In this document: positions 34,332 through 45,213 of the stretch, one piece after another
Layout: the number at the start of each line of letters is the position of its first letter
Position numbering within the stretch: the stretch's first letter is position 1
From: Cacajao melanocephalus
Taxonomy: Eukaryota > Chordata > Mammalia > Primates > Pitheciidae
Assembly: GCA_963573385.1 (NCBI GenBank)
Contig: CAUYLG010051124.1
Coordinates: 1-64,000 of the forward strand
Direction: 5' to 3'
DNA length: 64,000 bases
Notes under the pieces: generated by a model
Told to the model about the DNA's origin: nothing
Seen by the model: only the letters and a program-made list of their open reading frames with translations
Database searches by the model: none
Translations under genes and position numbers: made by a program

Positions 34332-34500
34332 GCGGATGAGAGGCAGCCCCACAGTCAGGCTGCCTGGGCTCCGATCCCAGAACCACTGCAGAATGCTGTA
34401 TAGCTTGAGGCAGGTTTCTGACCTCTCTGTGCTTCAGTTTCTTAATTTATAAAGCAGAGATAACACCAGCACCTCTCTCAGAGGCTCTGGGCCCCTAGAA
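34332..34500 (+). mobile_element. MIR SINE
   Basis: Sense MIR: 'acagtcaggctgcctgggct', 'caggtttctgacctctctgt', 'gcttcagtttcttaatttat'. Confidence 0.8.
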
Positions 34501-34571
34501 CAGAGAGACCTGGCTCCAGTAATGCAGGGTCCTGGCTCCGTGACTTTTCCATCTCAGCAGCCTCTCTTTTG

Positions 34572-35082
34572 GTGACCCCTCCTTTCTATGGCTGCTGTGA
34601 TAACCCGAACCCTCTCTCTAACCCTAACCCTACAGGAAACGTAGTGGCTTGGAACAACACAAAGAGACTAGCTTACAGTTCTGTAGAGTAGAAATCCAGC
34701 ACGCGTTCGCACTGGGCTCAAATCAAGGCACATCCCTCTGTGGAGGCGGCAGGGGAGAATTGGAGCCTCACCATGCACAGCTTCGGGAGGTACCCACTCC
34801 TCCCCTGACATCCCCCTTCCTCCATCCTCGAGGCCGATGGTGCTGGATGGGTTCTCGTGTTGCTCTCTGACGGCTCTCTTCTGATTTCCTCATCCACTTT
34901 CAAGGATATTGGATTCATGCAGATCATCCAGCATAATCTCCCTATTTTAAAGTCAGGGGATTAGAAACCTTCATTCTAGCTGCAGCCTTCATTCCCTCTT
35001 GCCTGTCTAACACAGCCTATCCACAGGCTCTGGGGATTAGGATGTAGCTATCTTTGCAGGTGTTGTCATCTGCCTACCACAC
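34572..35082 (-). mobile_element. MLT1-like MaLR LTR, antisense, with telomere-like insert
   Basis: Antisense relative of the LTR at 14110-14607: 'cgtagtggcttggaacaaca', 'tccagcataatctccctatt', 'ctggggattaggatgtagct', ending tgcctaccaca. Where the family normally reads through to an accacaaa-like stretch, this copy carries the hexamer tract 34601-34630. Confidence 0.72.
34601..34630. repeat. Short interstitial telomere-like tract (five hexamers in register)
   Basis: Read as consecutive hexamers the tract is TAACCC, GAACCC, TCTCTC, TAACCC, TAACCC. Three of the five are perfect vertebrate telomere units (C-rich strand) and one differs by a single base. Confidence 0.8.
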
Positions 35083-35454
35083 ACTGCTGAAGCCAGAAGG
35101 CTGAAGCCACATACAGCCCTGCTCCCTTGCTGGCCAGGTTCCAGCTAGAGTAGCCGAGGGAGACCCCCACACCAGACCAGGAGGTAGGTGCAGGTGTGCA
35201 TGCGTGTGCAGCCAGGATGCTGATGGCCTTCTCCTCGCTACACAGCACCCCCACCCCACCACCCTCTTGCACCTGCAGCCTAGAGGTAGAAGCAGCTTCC
35301 TGATCGCCAGGTCACACCCTGTCCCCTTTCCTCTAGCGCCGCTTCAACAGCTTTGTCACAAGCTCCTTGCATGCACGCCTTGGTTTCCTCCAGCCCCGCA
35401 CAAAGGAGGTGCCAGGAGGGCTGGGAACCGGGGCAGAGCCTCCAGCACCTGCCA
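35083..35454. other. Unique sequence, GC-rich
   Basis: No feature recognised. Confidence 0.45.
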
Positions 35455-35560
35455 AGCGCCGGACTCTTGTCATCCATGGCTTCGTTTAACCTTCACAACA
35501 ACTCTTATTTTGAAGATGGACCCACATGCTTCACTCAGATCACCCAGGTGGTGTCTGCTA
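35455..35560 (-). mobile_element. Possible MIR fragment, antisense
   Basis: 'gtttaaccttcacaacaact' and 'tcacccaggtgg' resemble the reverse MIR core. Weak. Confidence 0.45.
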
Positions 35561-36229
35561 GGGACTGTCTGGCCTGCCCAGGGGCCTGGCCTCAGCTCAG
35601 GGGGCACTGTGGCCTGTTGGGGTGTCTCCTGAGCCTCTCTCAGCTCCCTTTTGAGCTCTGTGGCTCTGAGAGTGGTCACACCTCCTAGAGACCCTTCCCC
35701 AAGTGTGTTGGGTTGGGGATCCCAGGAAGCCCCCTGCGCCCAGCTGCCCATGGCATCTGTGCTACAGGAACTGCCATGTGTGGACCCTTTGCCTCCTCAT
35801 GGTTGGTATATCTTGGTGATTCTCTAATTTACTGGAATAAGCTCTCACAGATGTTACATGTGTCTCCCCCTTGTTCCTGCCTGTTCTGTTTACATGGAAG
35901 GGACTAGGGTTCAGTGTCTGGAGGATCCAGGGGAACCCTGGCTCTGGGAGGCACACAGCCCCCTCTCCCTCACTGGTGTGATAGGGTCGCCATATCTCCT
36001 CCTGGCGCTGCCTCAAAGGTGAAATGGGATGGCATGGAAGCGCCTAGTCCCACAGCTGACACTTGATATGTGCTTAACACATTACAGTTTTTTATGATTT
36101 TAAATTTTAGGTTTGCTGGGTTTTGCCGATTTTCATTTTCAGTGAAATAGCCAAATGCTCTTTTTCACTGAAATTTCTTCTATTGATTCCATTTTGAAGA
36201 AGCTACCCTCTCTTAGAATTGAGGTAAAT
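35561..36229. other. Unique sequence
   Basis: No repeat recognised with confidence. Possible MIR trace around 36055-36090. Confidence 0.4.
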
Positions 36230-36528
36230 GGCTGGGCGTGGTAGCTCACTCCTGTAATCCCAGCACTTTGGGAGGCTGAGGCAGGCAAATCACCTGAGGT
36301 CGGGAGTTCAAGACCAGCCTGACCAACATGGAAAAACCCTGTGTCTACTAAAAATATAAAAAATTAGCTGGGTGTGGTGGTGCATGCCTGTAATCCAAGT
36401 TACTCAGGCAGGAGTAGCTTGAACCCGGGAGGCGGAGGTTGCAGTGAGCCAAGATGGCGCATTGCACTCCAGCCTGGGCAACAAGAGCAAAACTCCTCCA
36501 TCTCAAAAAAAAAAAAAAAAAAAAAGTC
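36230..36528 (+). mobile_element. Alu (AluS-like), sense
   Basis: Complete Alu with a pure A tail of about 20 bases (36505-36525), flanked by the perfect 9-bp duplication gaggtaaat (36221-36229 and 36529-36537). A deletion in the right arm removes the usual gaggctgaggcaggag spacing near 36404. Confidence 0.95.
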
Positions 36529-36537
36529 GAGGTAAAT

Positions 36538-37608
36538 ATTCAAATTCATTTTTAGCAAGTTCCCCTCTAATTTCACATATTTAAAACGATTTAACTCCTT
36601 CAAGCATCTGGAGTCTATTCTGGGGCATGATGTTAAAAGCAGCTCTAAATGAATTTCCAAATCCTATGAAGTTAACCTAACTGAATTTAACGGATAACCG
36701 TTTCTTCCCCTAGTGTTTGGTGTTGCTTATTTTAGTGCATATTAGGTTCTTGTACGCAATGGAGTCTATTAAGGGCTCTGAGCTATGGATTCCTAGGCCA
36801 AATAAGGACATTATGTGGGTCTGAAAGCGCCATTCTGTCACCTCAGATAGTGATGACAACTTGTTGGGTAACTAATTCTCAGAGCACATCCTTTTCTGCA
36901 GAGCTGAGGCCTATCGATGTGTTTCTTTTGTCCTTGAGAAGTGAGAGGATTGGAGAAATCAAAGGTAGCTATGAGTCATACCTTTCATTGTAACCTGTCT
37001 TTTCTGCTTGGTAATTGCTGAATAGTCCGTCTTTTCCCTTGGTTTAAAAGTTTTATGAGACACTGTCTTTGTGCAGACTCTGATTGCAACTTTTATCTCA
37101 GACTCTCTGAACCTTCTCTGTGCCCAGCCTCGGTTCTTTCTTTCCCCCAGAATCGTTCCCTTCACTATAATCTGGATTTTATTTTCTGTATGTTGATTAT
37201 TCCTCTGTTTCTTGATGGTGACTTTAATAAGTCTATTGTGATTTGATTGCATGCCTTTCTTAAAATAACAACAAGCATCCTGGTTTATTCTTACTGATTT
37301 AAAGCAATGTCCTCTTTTATTTCTTTGGGAAGAGATGCCAGCAACTCTAGCTCGTTACCATGATGTCTGATAGGAATGTCGGGGTGTGTAAATTTGAGAT
37401 CTTACTGTTTGGCTCTCATGTGGGGTAAACATTTTGAGGCTGCATGCTGTGTTTCTGCTGCAGTGTTTGGGCTGTTGGCTTTGGTGGCCCCCACACTTGC
37501 TGCTGCTTGTCTCTGTCCTAGAAGGAAGAAAGGGACGTGCAAGGGTCTGAGAGCTGCCCTTTCCATAGGAAAGGGATGCCTGCAGGGATCTGAGCTTATA
37601 TTTCATTG
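36538..37608. other. AT-rich unique sequence, ~1.1 kb
   Basis: No recognised feature. T-rich segments at 36990-37330 resemble antisense LINE composition, but I find no matching block. Confidence 0.4.
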
Positions 37609-38070
37609 TTTGACACTCTATTGCTTTCCAGAAACAAAGTACCACAAACTGGGTGGCTTTAAACACCAGAAATGGATGATCTCACAGTTTTGGAGGCCAG
37701 AAGTCTGCAGTCAAGATGTCAGCAGCGCCCTGCTCCCTCTGAGGCTGTGGGGAGGCTCCTCCTGCCTCTCCAGCTTCTGGCAGTGGATGGCTGTGCTCAG
37801 GGTTCCTTGGCTTGTGGACCCGTCCCTCCAGTCTCTGCCTTTGTCTTCACATGGCGTTCACACTGTTTCCGTTTGTGTCTCTTCTCTTTTTAGAAAGACA
37901 CAAGTCATATTGGATCAGGGCCCACTCTATTCCAGGAGGACCCCATCTTACCTAATCACACCTGTAGTGACCCTATTTCCAAAGGAAGTCAGAGTCACAG
38001 GTACCTGGGTATGTGGTCACAGTCACAGGTACCTATACAACCTGCAGAACACAGTTCAACCCATAATGAA
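37609..38070 (-). mobile_element. MLT1-class MaLR LTR, antisense
   Basis: Antisense LTR: 'aaagtaccacaaactgggtg', 'cctgctccctctgaggctgt', 'ctgcctttgtcttcacatgg', 'ctatttccaaaggaagtcag'. A local duplication of agtcacaggtacct (37993-38006 and 38021-38034) lies in it. The 245-codon plus frame 37376-38113 overlaps this LTR and is not a gene. Confidence 0.85.
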
Positions 38071-38329
38071 TAATGCCATATCGCCTGGACATGCCTCAGT
38101 GAGGCTCTTTTAGTAAGTAAAATGGAGAGACTGGATATTTAGTGGGCTCTGGCGGTGCCTGCCACAGTGGTCTGGTCAGCAGCTTCAGCCAATGCAATGA
38201 GGATGATCATCCCTCTCTCCTGAGGTTCCGGTGTTGTGTGCCCTGAGGCCTGCCTGGCAACTCCCACACCGTGTCATTCCCAGTCTCCTCTGCCTTTGCA
38301 GATGGCATCGATGTCCACACAGAGCGCCA

Positions 38330-38790
38330 GGCAGAGGCCTCAGCAGTGCCCTTCATTTCTCTTTCGCTTTCCTCATCTGCCCAGTCCATCAGCATCCCAT
38401 CAGCTCCTCCTTGAGAAGGTGACTTTTCCCACATCTAGTGCCATGAACCCACCTTAAATAACCAATTAACCAGCTAAAGACTGCATTGATCTCTCCCCAG
38501 GTCACTGCAAGAGCCTCATCATCCTCTCCCTGACCCGTGCTCCACACGGCTGCCACAGTGGTTATTATCCTGCGCGCCAAACCATGCGTCTGCTCTGCTG
38601 AACCCCAAACTGGGCTCCGGGGTCTCCATGAAATCAGCCCCTTCCCTCCTCTCCACCTCACCTCTTCCCACTCTCCCCTCCCTGACTCCACTTCTGCACA
38701 CACGTGTTCACTCTGTGCTGGAACATACCAAGCTCATTCGCGCTCAGGACCTCTGCCCGGGATCTTGCCGCTGCCGTGGTCTCTGAGATG
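38330..38790 (+). mobile_element. L2 LINE, sense
   Basis: Diverged L2 body: 'ctgccacagtggttattatc', 'ccccaaactgggctccgggg', 'tgtgctggaacataccaagc', 'aggacctctgcccgggatct'. Possible further L2 upstream to about 38240. Confidence 0.72.
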
Positions 38791-39585
38791 AGCTCCAAGG
38801 GGTGGGAGAATGCTGGGGAGGGGCAGGTCTGATGTGAAGAGTCCTCTGGGCGGGTGCTGGTGCTCTCTGTTCACATTTAATCATGAAATTTATGAGCGCA
38901 TTAACTGGAAACTGATTATTCCAAAAGTTAAGGATAGATTCAGCTTCTTTTCTTTGTTTTGGCCTAAAGCCTTTGAAGTCTCTCAACTTTTCCTGATAAT
39001 AATGGCATGAAAGAGGTATTTGCATTTTTTAACTTTAATATAAAACTACAAAAGAAAGAACAAGAACTATCAACAAGATCAAAAGAATGGGAAACTTACA
39101 AAGAGGAGGGAAATGATGCTATTTTTGCCATTTGGTTTATAGACCAGTGGAAGGACATGAATAATGCATAAGAAACCATACTGACTAGTTCAGAAAAGCA
39201 GAGGGTTGGTGCTTCATGACCGTGAGATGCAGAATGTAAGTGGGACGGGGTCCAGGGAAAATGGGCTTCACCAGGGCAAGGAAGAAAGGTTGGGGAAGCT
39301 GTGAATGTGAACTTGAAAGCCACGAGTCCACAGTTGTCAGAACTGTGCTGAAGAAAGAGCTAATTCGGAGGGTCTTTTCTCTGTGGTGAAGTCATGGGCT
39401 TTGTTCCAGTCCCCCCAAGTCCTCTTTGCTTGATTTTGGTTTCTCGATGGAATTCCAGGGGGCCGTGATTGCTGCGATCTCATGAAGATGCCTAGAATTA
39501 TAGATGTTTGGTGTGGCTTTCTATTTCACCTCTCCCATATGTCACTTCATTGGCGGACCTCTTTTTCTTCTTCCTCTCTTCATAG
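38791..39585. other. Unique sequence upstream of the exon candidate
   Basis: No repeat recognised. The last ~30 bp before 39585 are a pyrimidine tract serving the candidate 3' splice site. Confidence 0.45.
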
Positions 39586-39639
39586 GAAAAAAACCCGTCC
39601 CCCTTGCCATAAAAGAAACAGACCAAGATGAAGAGAAAG
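39586..39639 (+). CDS. Candidate 54-bp internal (cassette) exon, gene unknown
   Basis: A long pyrimidine tract (39559-39583, almost all C/T) ends in the acceptor tag AG at 39584-39585. The downstream junction aag|gtgagt (GT at 39640-39641) is close to the donor consensus. The 54 bp between them is a multiple of three. Of the three frames, two contain stops and one is open, giving KKPVPLAIKETDQDEEK with phase-1 junctions at both ends. The interval is rich in purine motifs of the kind that promote exon inclusion and holds no repeat. I do not recognise the protein. No neighbouring exon is visible, so the parent gene would have long introns. It could equally be a pseudo-exon, since strong site pairs arise by chance in tens of kilobases of intron. 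Confidence 0.4.
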
Positions 39640-39899
39640 GTGAGTGCAGTGTGGCGTGACAAGGCACCCGGGGACTCACCAGGGACTCAGGAGAAGAGAT
39701 ATCCTGTGGATATAGGACCAGCTGTCCTATGAGAGGTCTCTGGAGGTAGTCTCTGAGTTCCATGCCACATGCACAGCCTCATGGCAGTGGCCTCTCAGGA
39801 GAATAGTGGGTCCCCATCTTCTGGGGGAGTACATCAGGTCCTGTAGCACAACACCAGAGATAATGGCAGATCAAGACCCTAGCAGAGAACTCTCCTCTC
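39640..39899. other. Unique sequence downstream of the exon candidate
   Basis: No feature beyond the donor site at the start. Confidence 0.4.
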
Positions 39900-40010
39900 T
39901 CTCACTCTCTCGCCAATCCTTCTCCCTCCCTCCCTCCCTCCCTTCCTTCCTTCCTTCCATGTTTCCTTTCAACTACCCATTCTTCCTTTTATCCATCCAT
40001 CCATCATCTA
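39900..40010. repeat. Pyrimidine microsatellites (CT/CCCT/CTTC and ATCC)
   Basis: CT-rich start, then (CCCT)n changing to (CTTC)n at about 39922-39958, and a short (ATCC)n at about 39990-40004. Confidence 0.9.
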
Positions 40011-40474
40011 CCTCCTTCCACAAAAGGAGAAAATTTACAAATAGGCAGGTAATACTTTAAGATATAAAGTTGTTATAAGAACGATACATGAAAGGTAAAC
40101 TGAGTATAGGAAGCAGAGCTGAAGCCAGAAGTTACATTGTCATACAAAACACATGCCTCTAAGTGCTAAGCACCTGCTAGAGATCAGCAACATCCCGGCT
40201 CTGAGCTTCCTAGCAGGCCGTGAGAATGAGGAAACAGGATAGCATAATCAGTCCCTTGACTCTCCGTATCTGTAAGGGAAAAATAAACTCATGGACAAGG
40301 AAAAGTTTGGCTGCAAGTGATTTAGAGACCAGTGAAAACTTTCCCAGGGCTTTTGTAGAAGAGGAGTTTTGAGGTTTAGCCAGGAACAAGGCTGGCGAGC
40401 TAACGACCTCTAGCTGAACAGCCTAGACCCTTGTTAAGGGGAGATTGTGGTTTACTGGAAACTCTAGGGACAGA
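40011..40474. other. Unique sequence
   Basis: No feature recognised. Confidence 0.45.
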
Positions 40475-40770
40475 CCCGATCAAACGAATGAACAAACGGA
40501 CAAAATCTCTGTTCTCATTGAGCTTTCTCTCTAGAGGGGAGAGACAGACATATATAAGAAGACACATTAGTAAGTAAAAAATAGAGTTTTTTCCCCCATA
40601 TGGTGATACGTGCTGTGGAGAACTATGTGGCTGGGGAGGAGGTTGGGAAAACAGGAAGCATGGGGGACAAGGGGCTGCAATCTGAATAGAAAAGTCAAAA
40701 AGTTCCTGGTGCTACAGTGATGGTGATGTTTAAACAAAGACCTTCAGGAAGCAAGGGGGCCCACCGAGCA
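40475..40770 (-). mobile_element. L2 LINE, antisense
   Basis: Reverse L2 blocks: 'aatctctgttctcattgagc', 'tatggtgatacgtgctgtgg', 'gtttaaacaaagaccttcag'. Confidence 0.6.
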
Positions 40771-43124
40771 GATACTTGAAGAGAGTGCTATTCAAGAGAA
40801 CCGGGTTAGAATTCTAATCACGCTGGGTTTAGTAAGTAGGCTGCAAGTTTAGAGCCCTTTAAAAATTAATCTTACCCGGTCGAGTTCAGGTGATGCTGAA
40901 GAACCCACATTTTTTGAACCCAAGAGATGCAGTCACAGCACTGGTGCTGGGCAGGGACTGAGCACGCCTCCTGGGGCCATCCGCACCCCGAGAAACAGGA
41001 GAGACATGTGACTTCCACACCCCACGCATCACCTTCATAAGGCTTCTGTCCTCTGCGGGCTCTGAGACAGGCTAAGCTTGGGGCTCTTACCACAAAGAAA
41101 GGAGTTTAGCAGACACACAGGGAAGCACAGGGAACCCCAAGAATCCAACCGTACACAAAAGGTCCCAACCAAGCAGTGCCTTCTGCCGCTGACACTCACC
41201 GTTTGCAGCTCTGGAGTGCAGGTGAGACCCAGCGTCTTAGCACCCCGTCTGAGCCTGAGCCTCTTGCCACACCAAGCCACCTTCCTGTGCCCAAAAGTGT
41301 GCATTTTCCAGGGGACGCACCAGTGTGCACCTGAAGAATCAGCTGACCATATTGCATTTATTGAGGGAAAACGTGTAGGTTTCTCTCCACCATGGCACTG
41401 CCTCGGCTATTTTCAGAGGTGATTTGTTTTGCTGGTATTTTATTTTGGTTTTAAATGAAGATCCATTTGTCTTTCTCTGTTTATATGAATGGCTGAGCAG
41501 GCAGTATTGTTCAGAGAGGAAATCTCTTGTATTGGAGGGCATGAATGTTCCAGGACTATAAATAGAATGAGAATGTGTGAAGTCTGTGACTTCAGGAATT
41601 CCAGTAAAATGAAGAGAGGAAAATTGCAGTGTTTACACTGTTGGGACCCTCCAATGCAAGACGGGCCAAGAGAAAAGTTGGAGTCCAATGAAGCAGGGAG
41701 AGTGACTGAGGCCGACCTCCTGTCCCGCTCCCTGGTGGTGGGGCTCCTGAGGCTCCTCCCCTCATTCACGACCTAACTGCAAGAAACAAAACGAAGCATA
41801 AAATGTGCAAGTTACCATGCGGACGTGAGGAGCGGGGCGTTTCTGGGCTCATTAGCTGCACCTGGCAGGAAGCTCTGGAAGTTAACAGGGACAGATTTGC
41901 GCCCCAAAGGAGGGAGGTTGTCGGGGAATAACTGGAGGACTTAGGCACCTGCGAGAGTGAGACTTGGGTCCTGCATGTCTGTGGACCCTGAGGCCCTCTG
42001 GACGGGTCACTAGGTATATGTTGCTGTCCTGCTGGTTCTTCTGTCTGTGCCACTGCCTGGAAGGAGAGCCCTACAGCTGGCAGGTGGACGCCCTCCCCTG
42101 TGCCGAGAGTGGCTGGAGGGACTGGAGCTGCTAGACCCTGCATCCCCCAGAGGACGGACCACATGTCCAGGATGGGAGAGGAGAGGTAGAGGACATGGCC
42201 ATTTCTAAAACAGGAGGGGATAAGATACTGAAATGTTCAAACGATACATCAAAATATAAGAAGGAGAAAATGCAAACCTCAAATCCCACCACCAAGGATA
42301 ATTTCAATTGTGCTAAAATCTCGTTTTTGAATCTACTACTGACTGTAGAATCTTACTGCATGCAGTTGTCCCTGTGCTGGGCACAGTGGCCCGTGCGACT
42401 TCCTTAGAGGGAGGATTTGGTGGGATGTGGCTTGAGGCCTTGTTGTCCTCTGAAACACTCTCTCTGGGCACAAAAGGCAGAACCTTCCTGAAGGAAGTAG
42501 GATGCAGATCCTGAGGACAGGCCACCTTCTCAGTGGGCCATGAAGGTCCAGTGTACGTGGGCAGTGTGGCCTCTACACAGGGCATCTGGGGGCACTTCTC
42601 CCCATGGAAGTCCCCTGGGGATGATGAATGATGCCTCTACTGGGAACTGCCTTCTGGGCATAGCAGCCTCAATGTCTGTTCTGGAGTTTCTCAGGCAGCC
42701 ATTCTGGAAGATGGCGTAGCCACACCTCTTCGCTGTGAGGGGCTGCTTTCGCTTCCTGGGCTGCAAAGCCTCCAGGACTGACCAGGGCTTTCTGGGGCCT
42801 TTCTCCGGTCATTCTGCAGCACTGACTCCTGGACACCGGAGGGTCCATCCATTCCCTCCCTGCAGGAAGCTCCTCGGTGCTTCCTTCCTACAGAGCCCTG
42901 ATTTCACCTTCCTCGGGGTCAGCTCATCCCATAGCTCCCCTGCAGCATGTCATAGTAACAGGCTTTGGGAAAGGATGCAGGACTTACCTCTCCTCCCAGG
43001 AAACTGACTAGGCTGCATTGACAAAATGGCATTGCTGTTTAGACAGAGGTCATTCCCACAGGAGCAGGGAAGTTGGGGGCAAAAGACAACCCAAAAGCTG
43101 TTCCAGTAGCCCTCCCGGAAGCCT
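40771..43124. other. Unique stretch of ~2.3 kb
   Basis: No repeat or gene recognised with confidence. Frame 41489-41776 (95 codons) contains two Cys-x2-Cys pairs but no recognisable zinc-binding family. A minus-strand exon-like interval (42988-43034) was considered and rejected. Confidence 0.45.
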
Positions 43125-43128
43125 GGGG

Positions 43129-43175
43129 CTCCTCCTCCTCTTCTTCTTCCTCCTCCTCCTCTCCCACCTCTTCAG
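43129..43175. repeat. CCT/CTT polypyrimidine tract
   Basis: Nearly pure C/T trinucleotide-like run. Confidence 0.9.
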
Positions 43176-43439
43176 AAAAACAGAAGCTTGCTCATTATTA
43201 ACTGACCTGTGAAGTTTAAAAATATATGCCCTACAAATCAAAGTTCATTATTAAAGTTCAAACTTCCGGATTATAATGTAGAGGGGCTTTTTTAAATATA
43301 CAAAATAAATGATGATAAGAAAAAAGTAGGGCAGTCAGGACTGTCTGGCTCAGTGAATCTTGTTAACTACACAGGTCTTTGAAGCAAAAATACTCTGGCT
43401 GTAGAGCAAATTAGTTTTAAGAGATAAAACCTTTCTTCA

Positions 43440-44035
43440 AAAGTATTACCATGAAGAACACCAAATCAGGTCTTGCTTCCAGAAAGATGGAGTCGACACA
43501 TTTTCCCCTATTCTTCCCACGAAGTCACTAAGTGAGCTAAAAATCCTGGACATCATATAAAAAACAAACATAAGGAGACTCTGAAAGGTGGAGAGATGGC
43601 AGACTGTCTAGAAATTTCAGGACCCGAGGAACGACATGAAGATGAGTTCCCTGGGTTTTCTTGATGCAGAAGAGCTGAAAATCTCAATGGGCACAGATGA
43701 TAAAACCTTGAACAAAAGCCTGCTCCCTCCAGCTGAAGGACCAGGAAGAGGGCAGGCTAGCAAGATAGAAACTTCAGAAAACAATCACTGTATCCCAGCC
43801 AAATGCTACAGACAGCCACTGGCCTGCCCTTTCCCACAGTGGCAAAGGCCAACCAGGGTACCCAGGCTTCTGCTCCCGGGGAAGGTGTAACACGGTGCTT
43901 CCTCTTCTTCTGGGGGGAGAAGGACACAGTGACTGTGGTGGGATGAAAAGTGACAGCATCATCACCAGGGGAGCCATTGGGGAGCAGAGGGCGTGCCTGG
44001 GCAGACAGAGGAGGAGGAGGGAGCCTCACTAACTA
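43440..44035 (+). mobile_element. Probable old L1 5' region (L1M/HAL1-like 5' UTR), sense
   Basis: Features such as cttccagaaagatggagtcg, ggtggagagatggcagactg, a 'gaaggaccaggaagagggca' block and 'cactgtatcccagccaaatg' recall 5' leaders of ancient L1M elements. No ORF1 follows. Confidence 0.5.
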
Positions 44036-44849
44036 GGAAGGGCCTTGGACTGGCTCTGCCCTGTTTCCTCCCAGCTGGTCCTGACCCTGCAGGGTGGGAG
44101 GAACAGGTCTAGCACGTGCTCCCGTTGCCCAGCCTGAGCCTGGGCTTCACCCTGCCAGTGTCTGAGGGTGTCTCTCACACACGTGGGTGGCTGAGCTTCA
44201 TTCAGGGTCCATGACACTCAGTAAGAGTCTTTGGCAGGATGCAGCTGCAGCCTTGGGGAAATGGCCACATTTAGGAGCTCAGATCTGCTCGAGGCCTCCA
44301 TGCCTATGGGGTTTTTCTATATGTAACATTCAAATAAAATGGCCTGAACCCTCATCCAGCCCAGGGCCTTCTCCCCGTGTCTAAGGACTCCTGGGTCGTC
44401 TCTTCTTTCACATTCCTAAATTCTCAGTCTTTAATTTGCCCGCCGGCCTGCTGGGGCTGCTGGCCCCTCTCCACCTTCACCACCCCAGGAGATGAATAGC
44501 GCCCTCTCCCCTTCACCGTGTCAGTGCTACCATCTATTTATAAGAGATGTCACTCAAGATAGGGGGAAGAGCGGTATTTAGAACCTCAAGTAGAATATTA
44601 GCTATCTCTGTCTCTACAAAGGGGTGGGTCTCCCCTCACAAGGGGAACTTCTCACTGGCCTGGGTCCCCCATTAGACTCTGGCTTCCCATCTATGTTTCT
44701 AGGTGTCTCTTTTCCTGCAAATTGCTTATTCAGATCCCAGCTCTCTTCCCTGAGTCGCTAACAGTGGAGATCCCAAAATTCCTGCAGAAAGATGAGTGCT
44801 CTGCTCTCTTCCTTCCTCCTCAGGCATGGGGCTTCTCACAAGTGCTGCC
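44036..44849. other. Unique sequence, ~800 bp
   Basis: No feature recognised. Confidence 0.45.
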
Positions 44850-45213
44850 TGCATCAGCCTGTTTTCACACAGCTATAAAGTACTATCTGAGACTGGGTAA
44901 TTTATAAGAAAAAAGGTTTAATTGACCCACAGTTCCGCATGACTGTGGAGGCCTCAGGAAACTTACAATCATGGCTGAAGGCAAAGGGGAAGCAAACCAC
45001 GTCTTCCATGGTGGCAGGAGGAACAGAGCATGACGCAGGAGCTGCCAGACCCTTTTAAAACCATCAGCTCTCGTGAGAACTCACTCACCATCACGAGAAC
45101 AGTGTGGGGGAAACTGTCCCCATGATCCAGTCACCTCCCACCAGGTCCTGCCCTTAACACCTGGGGATTACATTTGAGATAAGATTTGGGTGGGGACACA
45201 AAGCCAAACCATA
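44850..45213 (-). mobile_element. THE1-type MaLR LTR, antisense
   Basis: Antisense LTR: tgcatcagcctgttttcaca, 'gagactgggtaatttataag', 'cagctctcgtgagaactcac', 'gtggggacacaaagccaaac'. About 364 bp, the THE1 size class. The far terminus has lost its last bases. Confidence 0.9.

Noticed and set aside
37376..38113. 245-codon plus-strand frame
   Set aside because: Most of it is an antisense MLT1-class LTR. The frame is chance.
41489..41776. 95-codon frame with two Cys-x2-Cys pairs, reminiscent of a zinc ribbon
   Set aside because: Spacing and surrounding residues match no family I know. One such pattern is expected by chance in this much sequence.
42988..43034. Minus-strand 47-bp exon-like interval with a strong gag|gtaagt donor
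   Set aside because: The acceptor is only moderate, the length is not a multiple of three and two frames are not supported.
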